From contig NZ_AP025698.1 of assembly GCF_023167465.1 (NCBI RefSeq), forward strand, positions 186,001-250,000: 64,000 bases of DNA, read 5' to 3'. The notes below the pieces were generated by a model. It made no database searches and had not been told where the DNA came from. It saw nothing but the letters and a program-made list of their open reading frames with translations. How positions within the stretch are numbered: the first letter of the stretch is position 1; each line of letters opens with the position of its first letter. Shown here piece by piece: positions 45,606-55,812 of the stretch. A program made the position numbers and the translations under genes. The DNA is from Methanothermobacter tenebrarum. Its GTDB lineage: Archaea > Methanobacteriota > Methanobacteria > Methanobacteriales > DSM-23052.

Positions 45606-46898
45606 TTAGATAAGGCCTTTTATCATGGCCGTTACTGTTCTAATATGGTCCTCTTGGGAGTTAACCTCTTGGACAATGGATTTAAATAGCTTATCTGTTA
45701 TTGGAATTGGCATGCTCCTGAATACATAGGAGTCTAACATGAATTTGAAGGCTCTTTCTGCAGCGAGCCCCTTGAACTTACCCTTCTCAGAATCCATGTA
45801 AATTGGGTTATCCTCTATTGGAAGCTTTTTCACCTCTTCTGCAAGGGTGGTGCCTGGTATTGGCTCTGCAATACTCACAAAATAGTCATCAAGCATGAGT
45901 TCATCTGCAAGTTCAACTGTGGCCTGGAAATCCTCCTCATCTTCACCTGGATAACCCACTATAAAGGATCCGGCAACTTTCACTCCATGTTTTCTGGCCA
46001 TTTCAACAGCTTCGAACACGTCATCGACGCTTATACCCTTTCTCATCCTTTTTAGGATTCGTGGACTTCCTGATTCGATACCATAGTATACCCAACCATT
46101 TGTATACTTTGCTATTGTTTCTAGTATTTCATCTGTTACAAGGTCGACCCTTATATCAGGTACTGTCAGGTTCATTGGTCCTGTGATTTCACTAATTCTT
46201 TTTATTAGTTCTATAAATGCTTCCTCGTTAATGTTCTTGAATTTTTCGCTACCATAGAGGGTTCCCGTACCCCCACTTATGGCTATTCTCTTGGCGCCTT
46301 TCCTTTTGAATTCTTTAACCTCGTCTATTATCTCTTCTAGGTTTCTGCTTCTGACTTTTCTCCCGAAGAAGCATGGAACTTGGCAGAATGTGCAGTTTCC
46401 GGGACATCCTCTGTGGGTTTCGATGTAGACGTTAGCTCCTCTTATGTTTTCATTGGAAATGTCTGATGGTATTAGTGGTGTTGGATGTCCTATGGGTGCT
46501 TCACCTGGGGGTGGTGTGGTTATTATTTCATTGTCTTTTTTGAGTGCGATCCCTGGAATAGATGAGGGGTCTCTGTCTCCTTTTATATATTCCATTATCT
46601 TTTCTATTCTGTTTTCTGCTTCGCCCTTCACGATAAGGTCCACGTCAAGGTATTTGAATATCATCTGGTGGTCTGTGGTTACTGGGCCTCCGAGTACTTT
46701 AAAGGCTTTTATCTGGTTGATCTCTTTTTTGTATTTGAGTAGGTGGATTGTTGAATGTAAGCTTATGAAAACAATATCGGCCTTGGGATCCTTGAAGTCC
46801 TTTTTTAGGGTTACATCATATCCTAGACTTTTCAGGATCCCCGCAACTATCATTGAACCATAATTGTAGAATTCGGGTGTTATAACCACTATTTTCAT
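45606..46898 (-). CDS. Cobalamin-binding radical SAM protein, probable McrA glutamine C-methylase
   Basis: The 430-residue protein has an N-terminal B12-binding-like domain and the radical SAM motif 'CPGNCTFCQVPC' (about residue 163), followed by 'ISGGTGTLYG' and 'YGIESGSPRILKRMRKG'. Its overlap (ATGA) with mmp10 and its place beside mcr match the MJ0865-type family, some members of which C-methylate a glutamine of McrA. The name MgmA is therefore likely but not certain. McrA in this window retains the target Gln (about residue 416). Other radical SAM substrates cannot be excluded. Confidence 0.75.
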   Translation of the reverse strand: MKIVVITPEFYNYGSMIVAGILKSLGYDVTLKKDFKDPKADIVFISLHSTIHLLKYKKEINQIKAFKVLGGPVTTDHQMIFKYLDVDLIVKGEAENRIEKIMEYIKGDRDPSSIPGIALKKDNEIITTPPPGEAPIGHPTPLIPSDISNENIRGANVYIETHRGCPGNCTFCQVPCFFGRKVRSRNLEEIIDEVKEFKRKGAKRIAISGGTGTLYGSEKFKNINEEAFIELIKRISEITGPMNLTVPDIRVDLVTDEILETIAKYTNGWVYYGIESGSPRILKRMRKGISVDDVFEAVEMARKHGVKVAGSFIVGYPGEDEEDFQATVELADELMLDDYFVSIAEPIPGTTLAEEVKKLPIEDNPIYMDSEKGKFKGLAAERAFKFMLDSYVFRSMPIPITDKLFKSIVQEVNSQEDHIRTVTAMIKGLI

Positions 46899-48145
46899 CC
46901 TCGTCTTACCCCGAAGAAGTTTATGGCTTGTATGAGCTCATAGAATCCTTCCATTTCCCTTTCGATGACATCGTATTTGTTGAGTGTGCCGCTCATTTCA
47001 CCATCTACTGTTAATTTGTCGGGGCCCCTTGCTATTATCCTGTCTGTTCCGTCACGTGTTAGGATTTTTTCGGCTTCTTTGTCATGTACGAATGCTCTTC
47101 CTGGTATTATGACGGTCTCTTTGAGTTGTGAGAGGTCTACTTTTTCCAGGTCTTTTCTTGTTATTAGGCATGCTATGTCTTTTTCTGTGGCGTAGACGTT
47201 GACGAGGTCTTGGGCTTTAAGGTTTTTTATTATCTTTTTTATGTATGGTGCTGCTATTTTCCCTGTGAGTATTGTGGCCTCTGCTTTTATCTCTGGGAGT
47301 ATTTCCAGGTATTTTTTGTTACTGTCATCTGCTAGAGCGAATGGTGTATTATTCTCTGGGTCGCAGACTGGTGTGCCTGTCACTCTTAGGTTGAATTCTT
47401 TGTCGATTTTTCTTATGAGGGATTCGAATTCTTCTACAGTGTGAGGTTTTATTCCCTTGAGTATTGGATCATTACCTAATATGATTCCTTGGTTTTCGTG
47501 GTTGGCGAATCTCATCATGATTAGGGCTTGCGCCCCCCATTCTTCCAGTTTTGTGCATGTTTCTAGTAGGTCTTGGCCGTCGTTTACACCTGGGATTATG
47601 ACTGCTGCTGCGTGGACTTCTATTGTTTCGCAGAATTTTTTTAGGGCTTCTAAGGATGCTTCTGGTTTTTTGTCTTGCATCCATTCTCTTCTAATTTTGG
47701 GGTTGCAGGAGAATACTGTGAAGGTGACTTCTTCCACTCCATTGTTGATTAGTTTTGTGGCGATTTTTGGATCGTCTATGCCCTTTCCACTCGTATAACC
47801 TAAATGTATTGGTATCCCCAGGTTTTTTATGCCTTCTGTCAGTTCTTCGAGGTGGGGGTAGCAGCTCACGTCCCCGCCACCGCTTATGTTGACTTTGAGG
47901 TTCTCTTCTTGTGGTTGTGTCATCATGAGGGTTGTTTGGACGTTGCTCAGGACGAAAAATGGGGGTAGGAATCTATTTTTGCGTTCAGCAACTTCTAGTG
48001 TGCATGTTTCGCATCCTAACCTGTTTGGTGTGCAGTTCCTACAACCTAGTGGTGGGAAGTCCTTAACACCTTTAAAATAGCAGTATTTGCAGTATCCTCT
48101 GCAGTCTATTCCTGGTCTGCCACCGACATCAGCCATTATTTGCAT
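46895..48145 (-). CDS. mmp10: McrA arginine C5-methyltransferase (marker protein 10)
   Basis: The 416-residue radical SAM protein begins with 'GRPGIDCRGYCKYCYFKG', the CxxxCxxC cluster motif of Mmp10 (about residues 15-25), followed by a Cys-rich 'PLGCRNCTPNRLGCETC' loop. 'ISGGGDVSCYPHLEEL' is further downstream. Mmp10 uses cobalamin and SAM to add a methyl group to C5 of a conserved Arg of McrA. It is divergent from mcr across a 263-base region and overlaps the next radical SAM gene by 4 bases. ATG 48136 is an alternative start. Confidence 0.9.
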   Translation of the reverse strand: MQIMADVGGRPGIDCRGYCKYCYFKGVKDFPPLGCRNCTPNRLGCETCTLEVAERKNRFLPPFFVLSNVQTTLMMTQPQEENLKVNISGGGDVSCYPHLEELTEGIKNLGIPIHLGYTSGKGIDDPKIATKLINNGVEEVTFTVFSCNPKIRREWMQDKKPEASLEALKKFCETIEVHAAAVIIPGVNDGQDLLETCTKLEEWGAQALIMMRFANHENQGIILGNDPILKGIKPHTVEEFESLIRKIDKEFNLRVTGTPVCDPENNTPFALADDSNKKYLEILPEIKAEATILTGKIAAPYIKKIIKNLKAQDLVNVYATEKDIACLITRKDLEKVDLSQLKETVIIPGRAFVHDKEAEKILTRDGTDRIIARGPDKLTVDGEMSGTLNKYDVIEREMEGFYELIQAINFFGVRRG

Positions 48146-48249
48146 GATTATTATCTTATCCTTTTAGTGATAAATAATTTATTTGAGAATGGAAAAACTG
48201 TGAAAAATATTGAAAATGTTAATAATTCTATACATAGCCCTATTTTCTT

Positions 48250-48260
48250 ATTTATAAATT
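48250..48260 (+). promoter_or_regulatory. Probable mcr operon promoter
   Basis: 'tttataaat' at 48251-48259 is a TATA element. Transcription would begin near 48280, giving a leader of about 130 nt that contains the nested inverted repeat at 48318-48383 and the ribosome site at 48396-48402. Confidence 0.55.
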
Positions 48261-48317
48261 TTTCGACTTGAATTAAAAAGAAACCTTAATTAAACATGTT
48301 AATAAGAGATATACACC

Positions 48318-48383
48318 GTATACTATGCAAGGTTTAGATGAACGATCTTGGACATCCCCGGATGTCCAACTTGCATAGTATAC
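48318..48383 (+). promoter_or_regulatory. Nested inverted repeat in the mcr leader
   Basis: A perfect 14-bp outer stem pairs GTATACTATGCAAG (48318-48331) with 48370-48383. A perfect 10-bp inner stem pairs TTGGACATCC (48348-48357) with 48360-48369 over a 2-base loop (or 9 bp with a 4-base loop). A 16-base asymmetric bulge lies between them on the 5' side. The element ends 26 bases before the mcrB ATG and leaves the ribosome site free. There is no T-run after it, so it is not a simple terminator. It may stabilise the mRNA or act as a regulatory leader. Confidence 0.75.
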
Positions 48384-48408
48384 AAAACTAATTGTTAGGA
48401 GGGAAAAA

Positions 48409-49740
48409 ATGGCGAAGTTTGAGGATAAGGTCGACTTGTACGACGACAGAGGCAACCTCGTCGAAGAGGACGTGCCAGTAGAAGCCTTAAGTCCTCTCTG
48501 GAACCCAGCCATACGACGTATCGTACAAGGCATTAAAAGGACAGTAGCCGTCAACCTAGAAGGAATCGAAAACGCACTGAAAACAGCGAAGGTAGCAGGA
48601 CCTGGATGCAGAATACCCGGAAGAGAAATGGACCTTGACATCTTAGGAAATGCCGAGGCCATAGCAGAAACCGCAAAGGAGATGATACAAGTCTCCGAAG
48701 ACGACGACACAACAGTAGAATTGTTACATGGTGGTAAGAGAGCACTCGTACAAGTACCAACCACAAGATTCGAAGCTGCCGCAGAATATTCTGTAGCACC
48801 ACTAGTAACCTCTAGCGCATTCATACAGGCCATAATAAAAGAATTAGACGTCAACATGTACGACGCCAACATGGTCAAGGCAGCAGTACTCGGAAGATAC
48901 CCACAATCAGTCGAATACCTTGGAGGTAACATAGCCACAATGCTAGACATCCCACAGAAACTCGAAGGCCCAGGATATGCACTAAGGAACATCCTAGTCA
49001 ACCACATCGTAGCAGCCACACTCAAGACCACAATGCAAGCAGCAGCACTATCATCAATCCTGGAACAGACAGCAATGTTCGAAATGGGTGACGCAGTAGG
49101 AGCATTTGAAAGAATGCACCTTCTTGGACTTGCATACCAGGGTATGAATGCAGACAACCTGGTATACGACCTAGTAAAAGAAAACGGAAAAGAAGGAACA
49201 GTAGGTACCGTGATAGCCTCTGTTGTTGAAAGAGCACTCGAAGATGGTGTGATAAAAGTCGAGAAAGAATTAGACGGCTTCAAAGTATATGGAACAGATG
49301 ACATACCACTATGGAACGCCTATGCTGCAGCTGGTTGTATGGCCGCTACAATGGTCAACCAGGGCGCAGCAAGAGCAGCCCAGGGTGTATCATCCACGCT
49401 ATTATACTACAATGACCTAATCGAATTCGAAACAGGACTGCCAAGCGTAGACTTCGGAAGAGTAGAAGGTACAGCAGTAGGATTCTCCTTCTTCAGTCAC
49501 TCCATCTACGGTGGTGGTGGTCCAGGTATCTTCAACGGAAACCACATCGTCACAAGGCACAGTAAAGGGTTCGCCATACCATGCGTCGCCGCTGCAATGG
49601 CACTAGACTCAGGAACACAGATGTTCTCCCCAGAAGCAACATCCGGACTAATTAAAGACGTGTTCAGCCAAGTAGACGAGTTCCGAGAACCACTCAAATT
49701 CGTAGTGGAGGCAGCAGCCGAAATAAAAGACGAAATCTAG
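48409..49740 (+). CDS. mcrB: Methyl-coenzyme M reductase, beta subunit
   Basis: The 443-residue subunit begins [28 protein letters not shown] and has 'ICAQGVSST'-like '[26 protein letters not shown]' (about residue 322) and '[34 protein letters not shown]' near the end, which line the F430 and coenzyme B channel. Mcr joins methyl-CoM and CoB to release methane. The ATG follows 'ttaggaggg'. It leads the mcrBDCGA operon. Confidence 0.98.
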   Translation: MAKFEDKVDLYDDRGNLVEEDVPVEALSPLWNPAIRRIVQGIKRTVAVNLEGIENALKTAKVAGPGCRIPGREMDLDILGNAEAIAETAKEMIQVSEDDDTTVELLHGGKRALVQVPTTRFEAAAEYSVAPLVTSSAFIQAIIKELDVNMYDANMVKAAVLGRYPQSVEYLGGNIATMLDIPQKLEGPGYALRNILVNHIVAATLKTTMQAAALSSILEQTAMFEMGDAVGAFERMHLLGLAYQGMNADNLVYDLVKENGKEGTVGTVIASVVERALEDGVIKVEKELDGFKVYGTDDIPLWNAYAAAGCMAATMVNQGAARAAQGVSSTLLYYNDLIEFETGLPSVDFGRVEGTAVGFSFFSHSIYGGGGPGIFNGNHIVTRHSKGFAIPCVAAAMALDSGTQMFSPEATSGLIKDVFSQVDEFREPLKFVVEAAAEIKDEI

Positions 49741-49774
49741 ATGATCTCACCCAAGATTGGGGGCAAAGAACCTA

Positions 49775-50224
49775 ATGGACATAGAAATATTCCCACACAG
49801 ACTCCTCGGGGCCGACACAACCGAGAAGCTCCTTAACGACCTTGAAGAAATCAAGGGTATAAAGAGGATGGTCATACAAGGCCAGAGACTCCCCCCAGCA
49901 GAGGAGGGACACCCCGACCGTAGAATAATCAAAATCAGCGGTCAGGAAGTTGAACTACAAGTGAAAACTGGCCGAGTACTCCTAGAAGTTGAGGATGAAA
50001 GTGCAATCGATGATATAAAGAAAGTCTGCGAGGATAACCTGCCATTCGGATTCGAAGTTCACATAGGAAAATTCATAAGGACCCAGAAGACAGTAACCGA
50101 TGAACTAAAATATGGGGAACTCCTTGATGAGATCCCAGATGAACTCGTCGGTTTAACAGACCCCAACGCAAGATTATCCGAACGCGCCACAATAATAAAG
50201 AAAAAGAAGAAAAGGGAGCAGTAG
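49775..50224 (+). CDS. mcrD: Mcr operon protein D
   Basis: The 149-residue protein ([20 protein letters not shown]) is part of the mcr operon but not of the final enzyme. It is thought to assist Mcr assembly or F430 loading. I chose the ATG at 49775 because homologues start MDIEIFPHR; the longer TTG start at 49757 has no good ribosome site. The last residues are Lys-rich. mcrC begins immediately after the stop. Confidence 0.93.
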   Translation: MDIEIFPHRLLGADTTEKLLNDLEEIKGIKRMVIQGQRLPPAEEGHPDRRIIKISGQEVELQVKTGRVLLEVEDESAIDDIKKVCEDNLPFGFEVHIGKFIRTQKTVTDELKYGELLDEIPDELVGLTDPNARLSERATIIKKKKKREQ

Positions 50225-50821
50225 ATGATCGGAAAGTGCACACATGTTGTTGACTGCCGCGAAACAATGGGCATGGGTGAAGGAGGCGGTATAGCCCAGA
50301 GGGGAACTTTCGCCCAATGCGGGAGCGAAGTACTAGCCGTTGCAATGTCCCCCGGCAGACGCCATATAACAAAACCAGTCTGTGAGATAACATTCGCACT
50401 CCGTGAAGCTAATATAATGACAAGCACACTAGTATTAAACGCAGGGGCAGGAGTACCTCAAGATGCTCCAACAGCAGGCGCTGGAAGCTTATTCGGACTC
50501 ACAGATCAAGAAATTGAACAAATGAAAAGACACAAGCTCCTAGTAGTACACTTAGGAGGAGTGAAACACCACATCATCTACAAGGCCAGACTCATACTAA
50601 GAAATGTAGACCGCCCTTGCATAGTAATATGCGAATATCCTGTCGACTTCGAGGACTTCGCGAAGATAGGGGTTAAAACGAGGGTTGTCATGCCAGAAGA
50701 ACCCAAAACAAAGGGTATAATAATTGATATAATCAGTGGGGTTATTAGAGGAGAAACATGCCCCCAAGAAAAGTTGGATGAGATCATTAGAAAGGTTAAG
50801 TTAGCATTAGGAGGTGCATGA
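50225..50821 (+). CDS. mcrC: Mcr operon protein C
   Basis: The 198-residue protein carries '[23 protein letters not shown]' near the start and '[21 protein letters not shown]' (about residue 102). McrC belongs to the ATP-dependent Mcr activation complex in M. marburgensis by published work. Its presence between mcrD and mcrG identifies this as the isoenzyme I (mcr) operon rather than mrt, which lacks mcrC. Confidence 0.95.
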   Translation: MIGKCTHVVDCRETMGMGEGGGIAQRGTFAQCGSEVLAVAMSPGRRHITKPVCEITFALREANIMTSTLVLNAGAGVPQDAPTAGAGSLFGLTDQEIEQMKRHKLLVVHLGGVKHHIIYKARLILRNVDRPCIVICEYPVDFEDFAKIGVKTRVVMPEEPKTKGIIIDIISGVIRGETCPQEKLDEIIRKVKLALGGA

Positions 50822-50822
50822 T

Positions 50823-51581
50823 ATGGCACAATTCTATCCCGGCAAAACCAAGATTGCCGAAAACAGAAGAAAATTCATGAACCCTGAAGCCGAATTAGAA
50901 AAATTGAGGGAAGTCTCAGACGAGGACGTGGTATGGATCCTAGGACACCGAGCACCCGGAGAAGAATACCCAAGCGTACACCCACCCCTCGAGGAATTAG
51001 ATGAACCAGAAGACCCAATAAGGGAGCTCGTAGAACCACTAGACGGTGCCAAGGCAGGTGACAGGGTTAGATACATCCAATTCACAGACTCAATGTACAA
51101 TGCACCAGCCCAACCATACGTAAGATCCAGAGCATACATGTGGAGATTCAGAGGGGCTGATGCAGGTACACTATCAGGACGACAAATTATCGAAACAAGA
51201 GAAAGAGACCTTGAAAAATTCTCCAAGGAACTTATCGAAACAGAATTCTTCGACCCAGCAAGAAGCGGTATAAGGGGTAAAACAGTACACGGACACTCAC
51301 TACGATTAGACGAAAACGGTATGATGTTCGACATGCTAAGAAGACAAGTCTACAACCCAGACACAGGCAGAGTAGAAGCAGTTAAAAACCAGATCGGAGA
51401 CGAACTAGACGAACCAATAGACCTAGGAGAGCCACTAGACGAGGAAACACTAAAAGAGAAGACCACAATATACCGTGGAGACAACATAGCATACCGTGAT
51501 GACGAACCTGTAGTAGAAGTAACCCAAAGAATTCACGTCCTCAGAAGCCAAGCAGGCTTCCTACCAGAAGAGATAAAATAG
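50823..51581 (+). CDS. mcrG: Methyl-coenzyme M reductase, gamma subunit
   Basis: The 252-residue subunit begins [18 protein letters not shown]. Conserved segments are '[19 protein letters not shown]' (about residue 42) and '[22 protein letters not shown]' (about 110). I chose the ATG at 50823, six bases after 'aggaggtg'; the longer frame starts at 50814 inside mcrC. Confidence 0.97.
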   Translation: MAQFYPGKTKIAENRRKFMNPEAELEKLREVSDEDVVWILGHRAPGEEYPSVHPPLEELDEPEDPIRELVEPLDGAKAGDRVRYIQFTDSMYNAPAQPYVRSRAYMWRFRGADAGTLSGRQIIETRERDLEKFSKELIETEFFDPARSGIRGKTVHGHSLRLDENGMMFDMLRRQVYNPDTGRVEAVKNQIGDELDEPIDLGEPLDEETLKEKTTIYRGDNIAYRDDEPVVEVTQRIHVLRSQAGFLPEEIK

Positions 51582-51598
51582 GAGGGGAGGTGTGAAAT

Positions 51599-53299
51599 AT
51601 GGCAGAAAAGAAGATAATAAAGAAGGTCGATGAAGCAAGCCTAAAAGAAGAAAGACTATTCCTGAGGTCTCTGAAGAACAAATTCGAAGAATCCCCAGAA
51701 GAGAGACAAACAAGCTTCTACAAATTTGGGGGCTGGAAACAATCAGAGAGGAAAAGAGAATTCGTAGAAGCAGGTAAAGAAATCGCCAAGAAACGTGGAA
51801 TACCCGGATACAACCCAGACATTGGTACTCCTCTAGGACAGAGGGTGCTGATGCCATACCAGGTATCCACAACAGACACCTTCGTAGAAGGTGACGACCT
51901 ACACTTTGTAAACAACGCTGCAATGCAACAATTCTGGGATGACATCCGAAAAACAGTTATCGTAGGATTAAACCACGCTCACGCAGTCATAGAAAAGAGG
52001 CTGGGTAAAGAAGTTACACCAGAAACAATAAACCATTACCTTGAAACAGTCAACCACGCAATGCCAGGTGCAGCAGTCGTGCAAGAGCACATGGTAGAAA
52101 CACACCCAGCATTAACAGACGACAGTTACGTTAAAGTCTTCACAGGTAACGATGAAATAGCAGACGAAATAGACGACGCATTCCTCATAGACATAAACAA
52201 ACAATTCCCAGAAGACCAAGCCGAACAACTCAAAGCCGAAGTGGGAGATGGAATCTGGCAGGCAGTCAGAATACCCACAATCGTATCAAGGACATGTGAC
52301 GGTGGTACCACAAGCAGATGGTCAGCAATGCAGATCGGTATGTCAATGATCTCCGCATACAAACAATGTGCAGGTGAAGCTGCAACAGGAGACTTTGCAT
52401 ACGCTGCAAAACACGCAGAAGTCATCCACATGGCAACCTACCTACCAGTAAGACGTGCAAGGGGTGAAAACGAACCCGGCGGATTAGCATTCGGATACCT
52501 CGCAGACATAGTCCAATCAATGAGGGTCAACTACGATGACCCAGTACGCGTCGCACTCGACGTCGTCGCAGCAGGTGCAATGCTATACGACCAGATCTGG
52601 CTAGGCTCATACATGTCAGGTGGTGTAGGATTCACACAATATGCAACAGCAGCATACACAGACAACATCCTAGACGACTTCACCTACTATGGTAGAGAAT
52701 ACGTCGAAGACAAGTATGGTGGACTTGCAGAAGCACCTAACACCATGGACACAGTCCTAGACGTGGCAAGTGAAGTCACATTCTATTCCCTAGAACAGTA
52801 TGAGGATTACCCATCCCTACTCGAGACACAATTTGGAGGATCACAGAGGGCAGCTGTCGCAGCAGCAGCATCCGCTTGTTCAACAGGATTCGCAACAGGA
52901 AACTCACAGACCGCATTAAGCGGATGGTACTTGTCAATGTACTTACACAAGGAGCAGCACGCAAGACTTGGATTCTACGGATACGACCTCCAAGACCAGT
53001 GTGGTGCAGCTAACGTCTTCGCAATAAGAGGAGACGAAGGCCTACCATTAGAGGCAAGGGGAGCCAACTATCCAAACTATGCAATGAACGTGGGACACCA
53101 GGGTGAATACGCAGGTATAGTACAGGCAGTACACGCTGCTCGTGGAGATGCATTCTGCTTCAACCCACTAGTCAAGATAGCATTCGCAGACGACAACCTA
53201 GTATTCGACTGGACTAACGTACGTGGAGAATTCGCTAAAGGCGCTCTAAGAGAGTTCGAACCAGCCGGTGAAAGAGACCTCATTACACCAGCAAAATAA
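51599..53299 (+). CDS. mcrA: Methyl-coenzyme M reductase, alpha subunit
   Basis: The 566-residue catalytic subunit has the F430 ligand Gln region '[18 protein letters not shown]' and '[18 protein letters not shown]', and '[26 protein letters not shown]'. Sites modified in M. marburgensis (His257, Arg271, Gln400, Gly445, Asp450, Cys452) are all present, here at about residues 272, 286, 416, 461, 466 and 468. The N terminus has about 15 residues ([15 protein letters not shown]) more than my recollection of M. marburgensis McrA. The ATG is preceded by 'ggaggggaggtg'. Confidence 0.98.
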   Translation: MAEKKIIKKVDEASLKEERLFLRSLKNKFEESPEERQTSFYKFGGWKQSERKREFVEAGKEIAKKRGIPGYNPDIGTPLGQRVLMPYQVSTTDTFVEGDDLHFVNNAAMQQFWDDIRKTVIVGLNHAHAVIEKRLGKEVTPETINHYLETVNHAMPGAAVVQEHMVETHPALTDDSYVKVFTGNDEIADEIDDAFLIDINKQFPEDQAEQLKAEVGDGIWQAVRIPTIVSRTCDGGTTSRWSAMQIGMSMISAYKQCAGEAATGDFAYAAKHAEVIHMATYLPVRRARGENEPGGLAFGYLADIVQSMRVNYDDPVRVALDVVAAGAMLYDQIWLGSYMSGGVGFTQYATAAYTDNILDDFTYYGREYVEDKYGGLAEAPNTMDTVLDVASEVTFYSLEQYEDYPSLLETQFGGSQRAAVAAAASACSTGFATGNSQTALSGWYLSMYLHKEQHARLGFYGYDLQDQCGAANVFAIRGDEGLPLEARGANYPNYAMNVGHQGEYAGIVQAVHAARGDAFCFNPLVKIAFADDNLVFDWTNVRGEFAKGALREFEPAGERDLITPAK

Positions 53300-53326
53300 T
53301 CACAGCACAAAAAAGGAATGGATGAG

Positions 53327-53378
53327 GGTGTATTACACGCGGGGGAACCCTCCTGCGTGTGATACACCTATTTTTTTA
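53327..53378 (+). terminator. Stem-loop with T-run between mcr and mtr
   Basis: A 14-bp stem pairs 53327-53340 with 53355-53368 (one G-T pair). The loop 53341-53354 contains an additional GGG/CCC pair. Seven Ts follow at 53371-53377. It lies in the 107 bases between mcrA and mtrE and should end mcr transcription fully or partly, setting the Mcr to Mtr ratio. Confidence 0.75.
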
Positions 53379-53406
53379 TTACTTAAAGGGAAAGGAGGAA
53401 CAAAGT

Positions 53407-54288
53407 ATGGATTTCGTTAGTTTAGGTGTAGTGGCTTTGATGAGCGCAGCTGCAACCATAGCAGGGGCTGCGGAAGACTTAGAGTCTGATGTAGGATCCC
53501 AGAGTAACCCGAACTCCCAAGTCCAGTTAGCACCACAAGTAGGACACCTGCACCGTATATTTAACAAGGCAGTATCTGGAGAACCAGTAGCCTATGGTTT
53601 ATGGGCTGGTATCGCAGGCTCAGTAGCGTATGTGTTCCTAAGCGCTCATATCCCTGTGATCATCGCAATAGCCCTCGGAGCAGTTGTAGCTGCGATGGTT
53701 CATGCAATATATGCTGTAACATCCCATATGGGTAGGATCGCGAGCCAGTCTCAATTTAATCAACCATTATTCCTCGACATACTCGTCGAGCATATAGGCC
53801 CAATTGCAGGCCATGGATTTATCGTGACATTCGGTATTGTAGGATTATCATATCTTATGACATTACCACTTGAAGGACTTGGCCACCCATTCCCACTACC
53901 ATTACTTGCAGTGTTGTGGGGTATCACAATAGGGGCCATTGGTTCATCAACTGGAGACGTCCACTATGGTGCCGAGAGGGAATACCAGCATTACCCATTC
54001 GGTGGTGGCGTGCCAGTGGCAAACCATGGTGACATAACAACCAAAGCAGAATTAGGGGCCAGGAATTCAATGGATGTTGTCAACTTCTGCGCAAAATATG
54101 GAGGACCAGTCACAGGATTCGCCTTTGGACTCATAGTATTCTTCAACTTCTGGGTCACGATAGTATTTGGCATACAGGGTGGCATTATCGTCGGCCTTAT
54201 AATAGTCCTATTATTGATAATCCTAAACAATAGGATAGAAATGTTCGCAAGAAAGAATTATGGACCCTACAAGGTGAGGGAGGAATAG
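53407..54288 (+). CDS. mtrE: Methyl-H4MPT:CoM methyltransferase, subunit E
   Basis: The 293-residue membrane subunit begins MDFVSLGVVALMSAAATIAGAAEDLESDVGSQSNP with six or so hydrophobic segments and ends '..RIEMFARKNYGPYKVREE'. Mtr transfers the methyl group from tetrahydromethanopterin to coenzyme M and pumps Na+; subunits C, D and E form the membrane part with the probable ion path. The ATG at 53407 has 'aaaggagg' nearby, unlike the longer frame at 53359, which overlaps the terminator. Confidence 0.97.
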   Translation: MDFVSLGVVALMSAAATIAGAAEDLESDVGSQSNPNSQVQLAPQVGHLHRIFNKAVSGEPVAYGLWAGIAGSVAYVFLSAHIPVIIAIALGAVVAAMVHAIYAVTSHMGRIASQSQFNQPLFLDILVEHIGPIAGHGFIVTFGIVGLSYLMTLPLEGLGHPFPLPLLAVLWGITIGAIGSSTGDVHYGAEREYQHYPFGGGVPVANHGDITTKAELGARNSMDVVNFCAKYGGPVTGFAFGLIVFFNFWVTIVFGIQGGIIVGLIIVLLLIILNNRIEMFARKNYGPYKVREE

Positions 54289-54291
54289 ATA

Positions 54292-54987
54292 ATGGATCCA
54301 TTAACATTAATAGGAGCAATTACAGTTGGCGGAATACTCGTAGGTGGAGGCGTCCACTTCGTACCTGTGGGAGGAGCTCCAGCTGCCATGGCAACAGCAA
54401 CTGGTGTTGGTACAGGTACTGCGATGCTAGCGGCTGGTGCAGGTATGACTGGATTGATAACGGCAGCTGCAATGACAGGCCAAAACCCAGTACTGATACT
54501 AGCCGCAGGGGCGGTTGGTGCAATGCTAATGCTAGGTATAACCATGCTCGTTGGTAATCTAGTTTACGTTTTCGGTGTAGGCACAGTTCCAGTGTCAGCA
54601 AAGGTCGACCGAGACCCTATAACAAGACTTGACCAGAAAGACTATGTAACCCCAGGTACAGAGGGTCATGGCCTCCCAACAGTCTGTTTTGTGAGTGGTC
54701 TTATAGGAGCAGCCCTCGGTGGAATAGGGGGGGGCCTAGTATACTGGGCGCTGCAACAGGCACTACTCCAATCTTATGGGATGATAGGAGCAAGTACAAT
54801 TGCGGGGATATTCGCTGTTGGAGTGTTCTTCATTAATGCCGTGATCGCATCATACAATATCGGCGGTACCATCGAAGGATTCCATGATCCCAAGTTTAAG
54901 AGGATTGGTAGAGGCATAGTAGCTTGTCTCGTCGCCTCCTTAATAGCCGGGATATTTTCAACATTATTGATTGGAGGTGTATTCTAA
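54292..54987 (+). CDS. mtrD: Methyl-H4MPT:CoM methyltransferase, subunit D
   Basis: The 231-residue membrane subunit begins [25 protein letters not shown] and is rich in Gly/Ala transmembrane helices. '[25 protein letters not shown]' (about residue 85) is typical. It lies 3 bases after mtrE and abuts mtrC. Confidence 0.97.
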   Translation: MDPLTLIGAITVGGILVGGGVHFVPVGGAPAAMATATGVGTGTAMLAAGAGMTGLITAAAMTGQNPVLILAAGAVGAMLMLGITMLVGNLVYVFGVGTVPVSAKVDRDPITRLDQKDYVTPGTEGHGLPTVCFVSGLIGAALGGIGGGLVYWALQQALLQSYGMIGASTIAGIFAVGVFFINAVIASYNIGGTIEGFHDPKFKRIGRGIVACLVASLIAGIFSTLLIGGVF

Positions 54988-55797
54988 ATGACAGTAGCAG
55001 CCGGAGGCCCTACAGCCGCTGCAATCCCAGAGAGTAGATTGTTAGCCCTTGGGATTATAGGTGGCCTTGTAGGCATATACTTATTCGGTGTTCCTGTGAT
55101 TGGAAGTTTACTCGCATGTCTTGGTGCAGTTTGTGCCATAGTATGGGGTGCTGATGCCATTAGAAGAGTTGCAAGTTATGGTCTTGGTACAGGTGTACCA
55201 TCTATAGGGTACATGTCAGTGGCTATTGGTATAGTGGGACTAGTTGCAGGTATCGCCACGCCCATGGTAGTGGCCGTGCCTAACATGGCAATACCCATAA
55301 TAGGCTTGATACTTGCAATGATACTCGGAGCCATTGTAGGATTCCTAGGCCAGAAGGTCTTGAAGATGAAGATCCCAATCCTTACAAGGTGCACTGCCGA
55401 GATTTCAGGAGCCGCTGCACTCTCCGTCCTAGGATTCCTAATAGCCATAGCTGGCAATTACACTATGAAGCCAGTGGTAAGTTCAGTCGTGGCAACGGGA
55501 TTCATAGCTCTGCTCTTCATATTGAATACTATGGCCATCCAGCATCCATTTAACGCATGCCTTGGACCAAACGAAAACCAGAGAAGAACCCTTAAACTAG
55601 CAGCAGCATGTGGATTCCTTTCAATGGCCGTGATAGGACTACTATCAGTTACAAGCAATCCAGGATGGTGGCTTGTATTACTCGTTGGCGCCATAGGATG
55701 GCTAATAGCTTTCAGAGCGTTCGTCGGCGCGACCTTTGAAGATGCAGCTTCTGTTAAGTGGACTGGATTATGGCCTAAGGAGGAAGAATTCGAATAA
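54988..55797 (+). CDS. mtrC: Methyl-H4MPT:CoM methyltransferase, subunit C
   Basis: The 269-residue membrane subunit starts directly after the mtrD stop. It has about eight hydrophobic segments and the 'AIQHPFNACLGPNENQRRTLKLA' segment (about residue 187), a conserved feature of MtrC. It is part of the membrane Na+-translocating core with D and E. Confidence 0.97.
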   Translation: MTVAAGGPTAAAIPESRLLALGIIGGLVGIYLFGVPVIGSLLACLGAVCAIVWGADAIRRVASYGLGTGVPSIGYMSVAIGIVGLVAGIATPMVVAVPNMAIPIIGLILAMILGAIVGFLGQKVLKMKIPILTRCTAEISGAAALSVLGFLIAIAGNYTMKPVVSSVVATGFIALLFILNTMAIQHPFNACLGPNENQRRTLKLAAACGFLSMAVIGLLSVTSNPGWWLVLLVGAIGWLIAFRAFVGATFEDAASVKWTGLWPKEEEFE

Positions 55798-55812
55798 AAG
55801 GAGGATATAGAA

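Noticed and set aside
53359..53406. Longer MtrE start at 53359
   Set aside because: It would place the start inside the terminator stem, lacks a ribosome site and adds residues not typical of MtrE.
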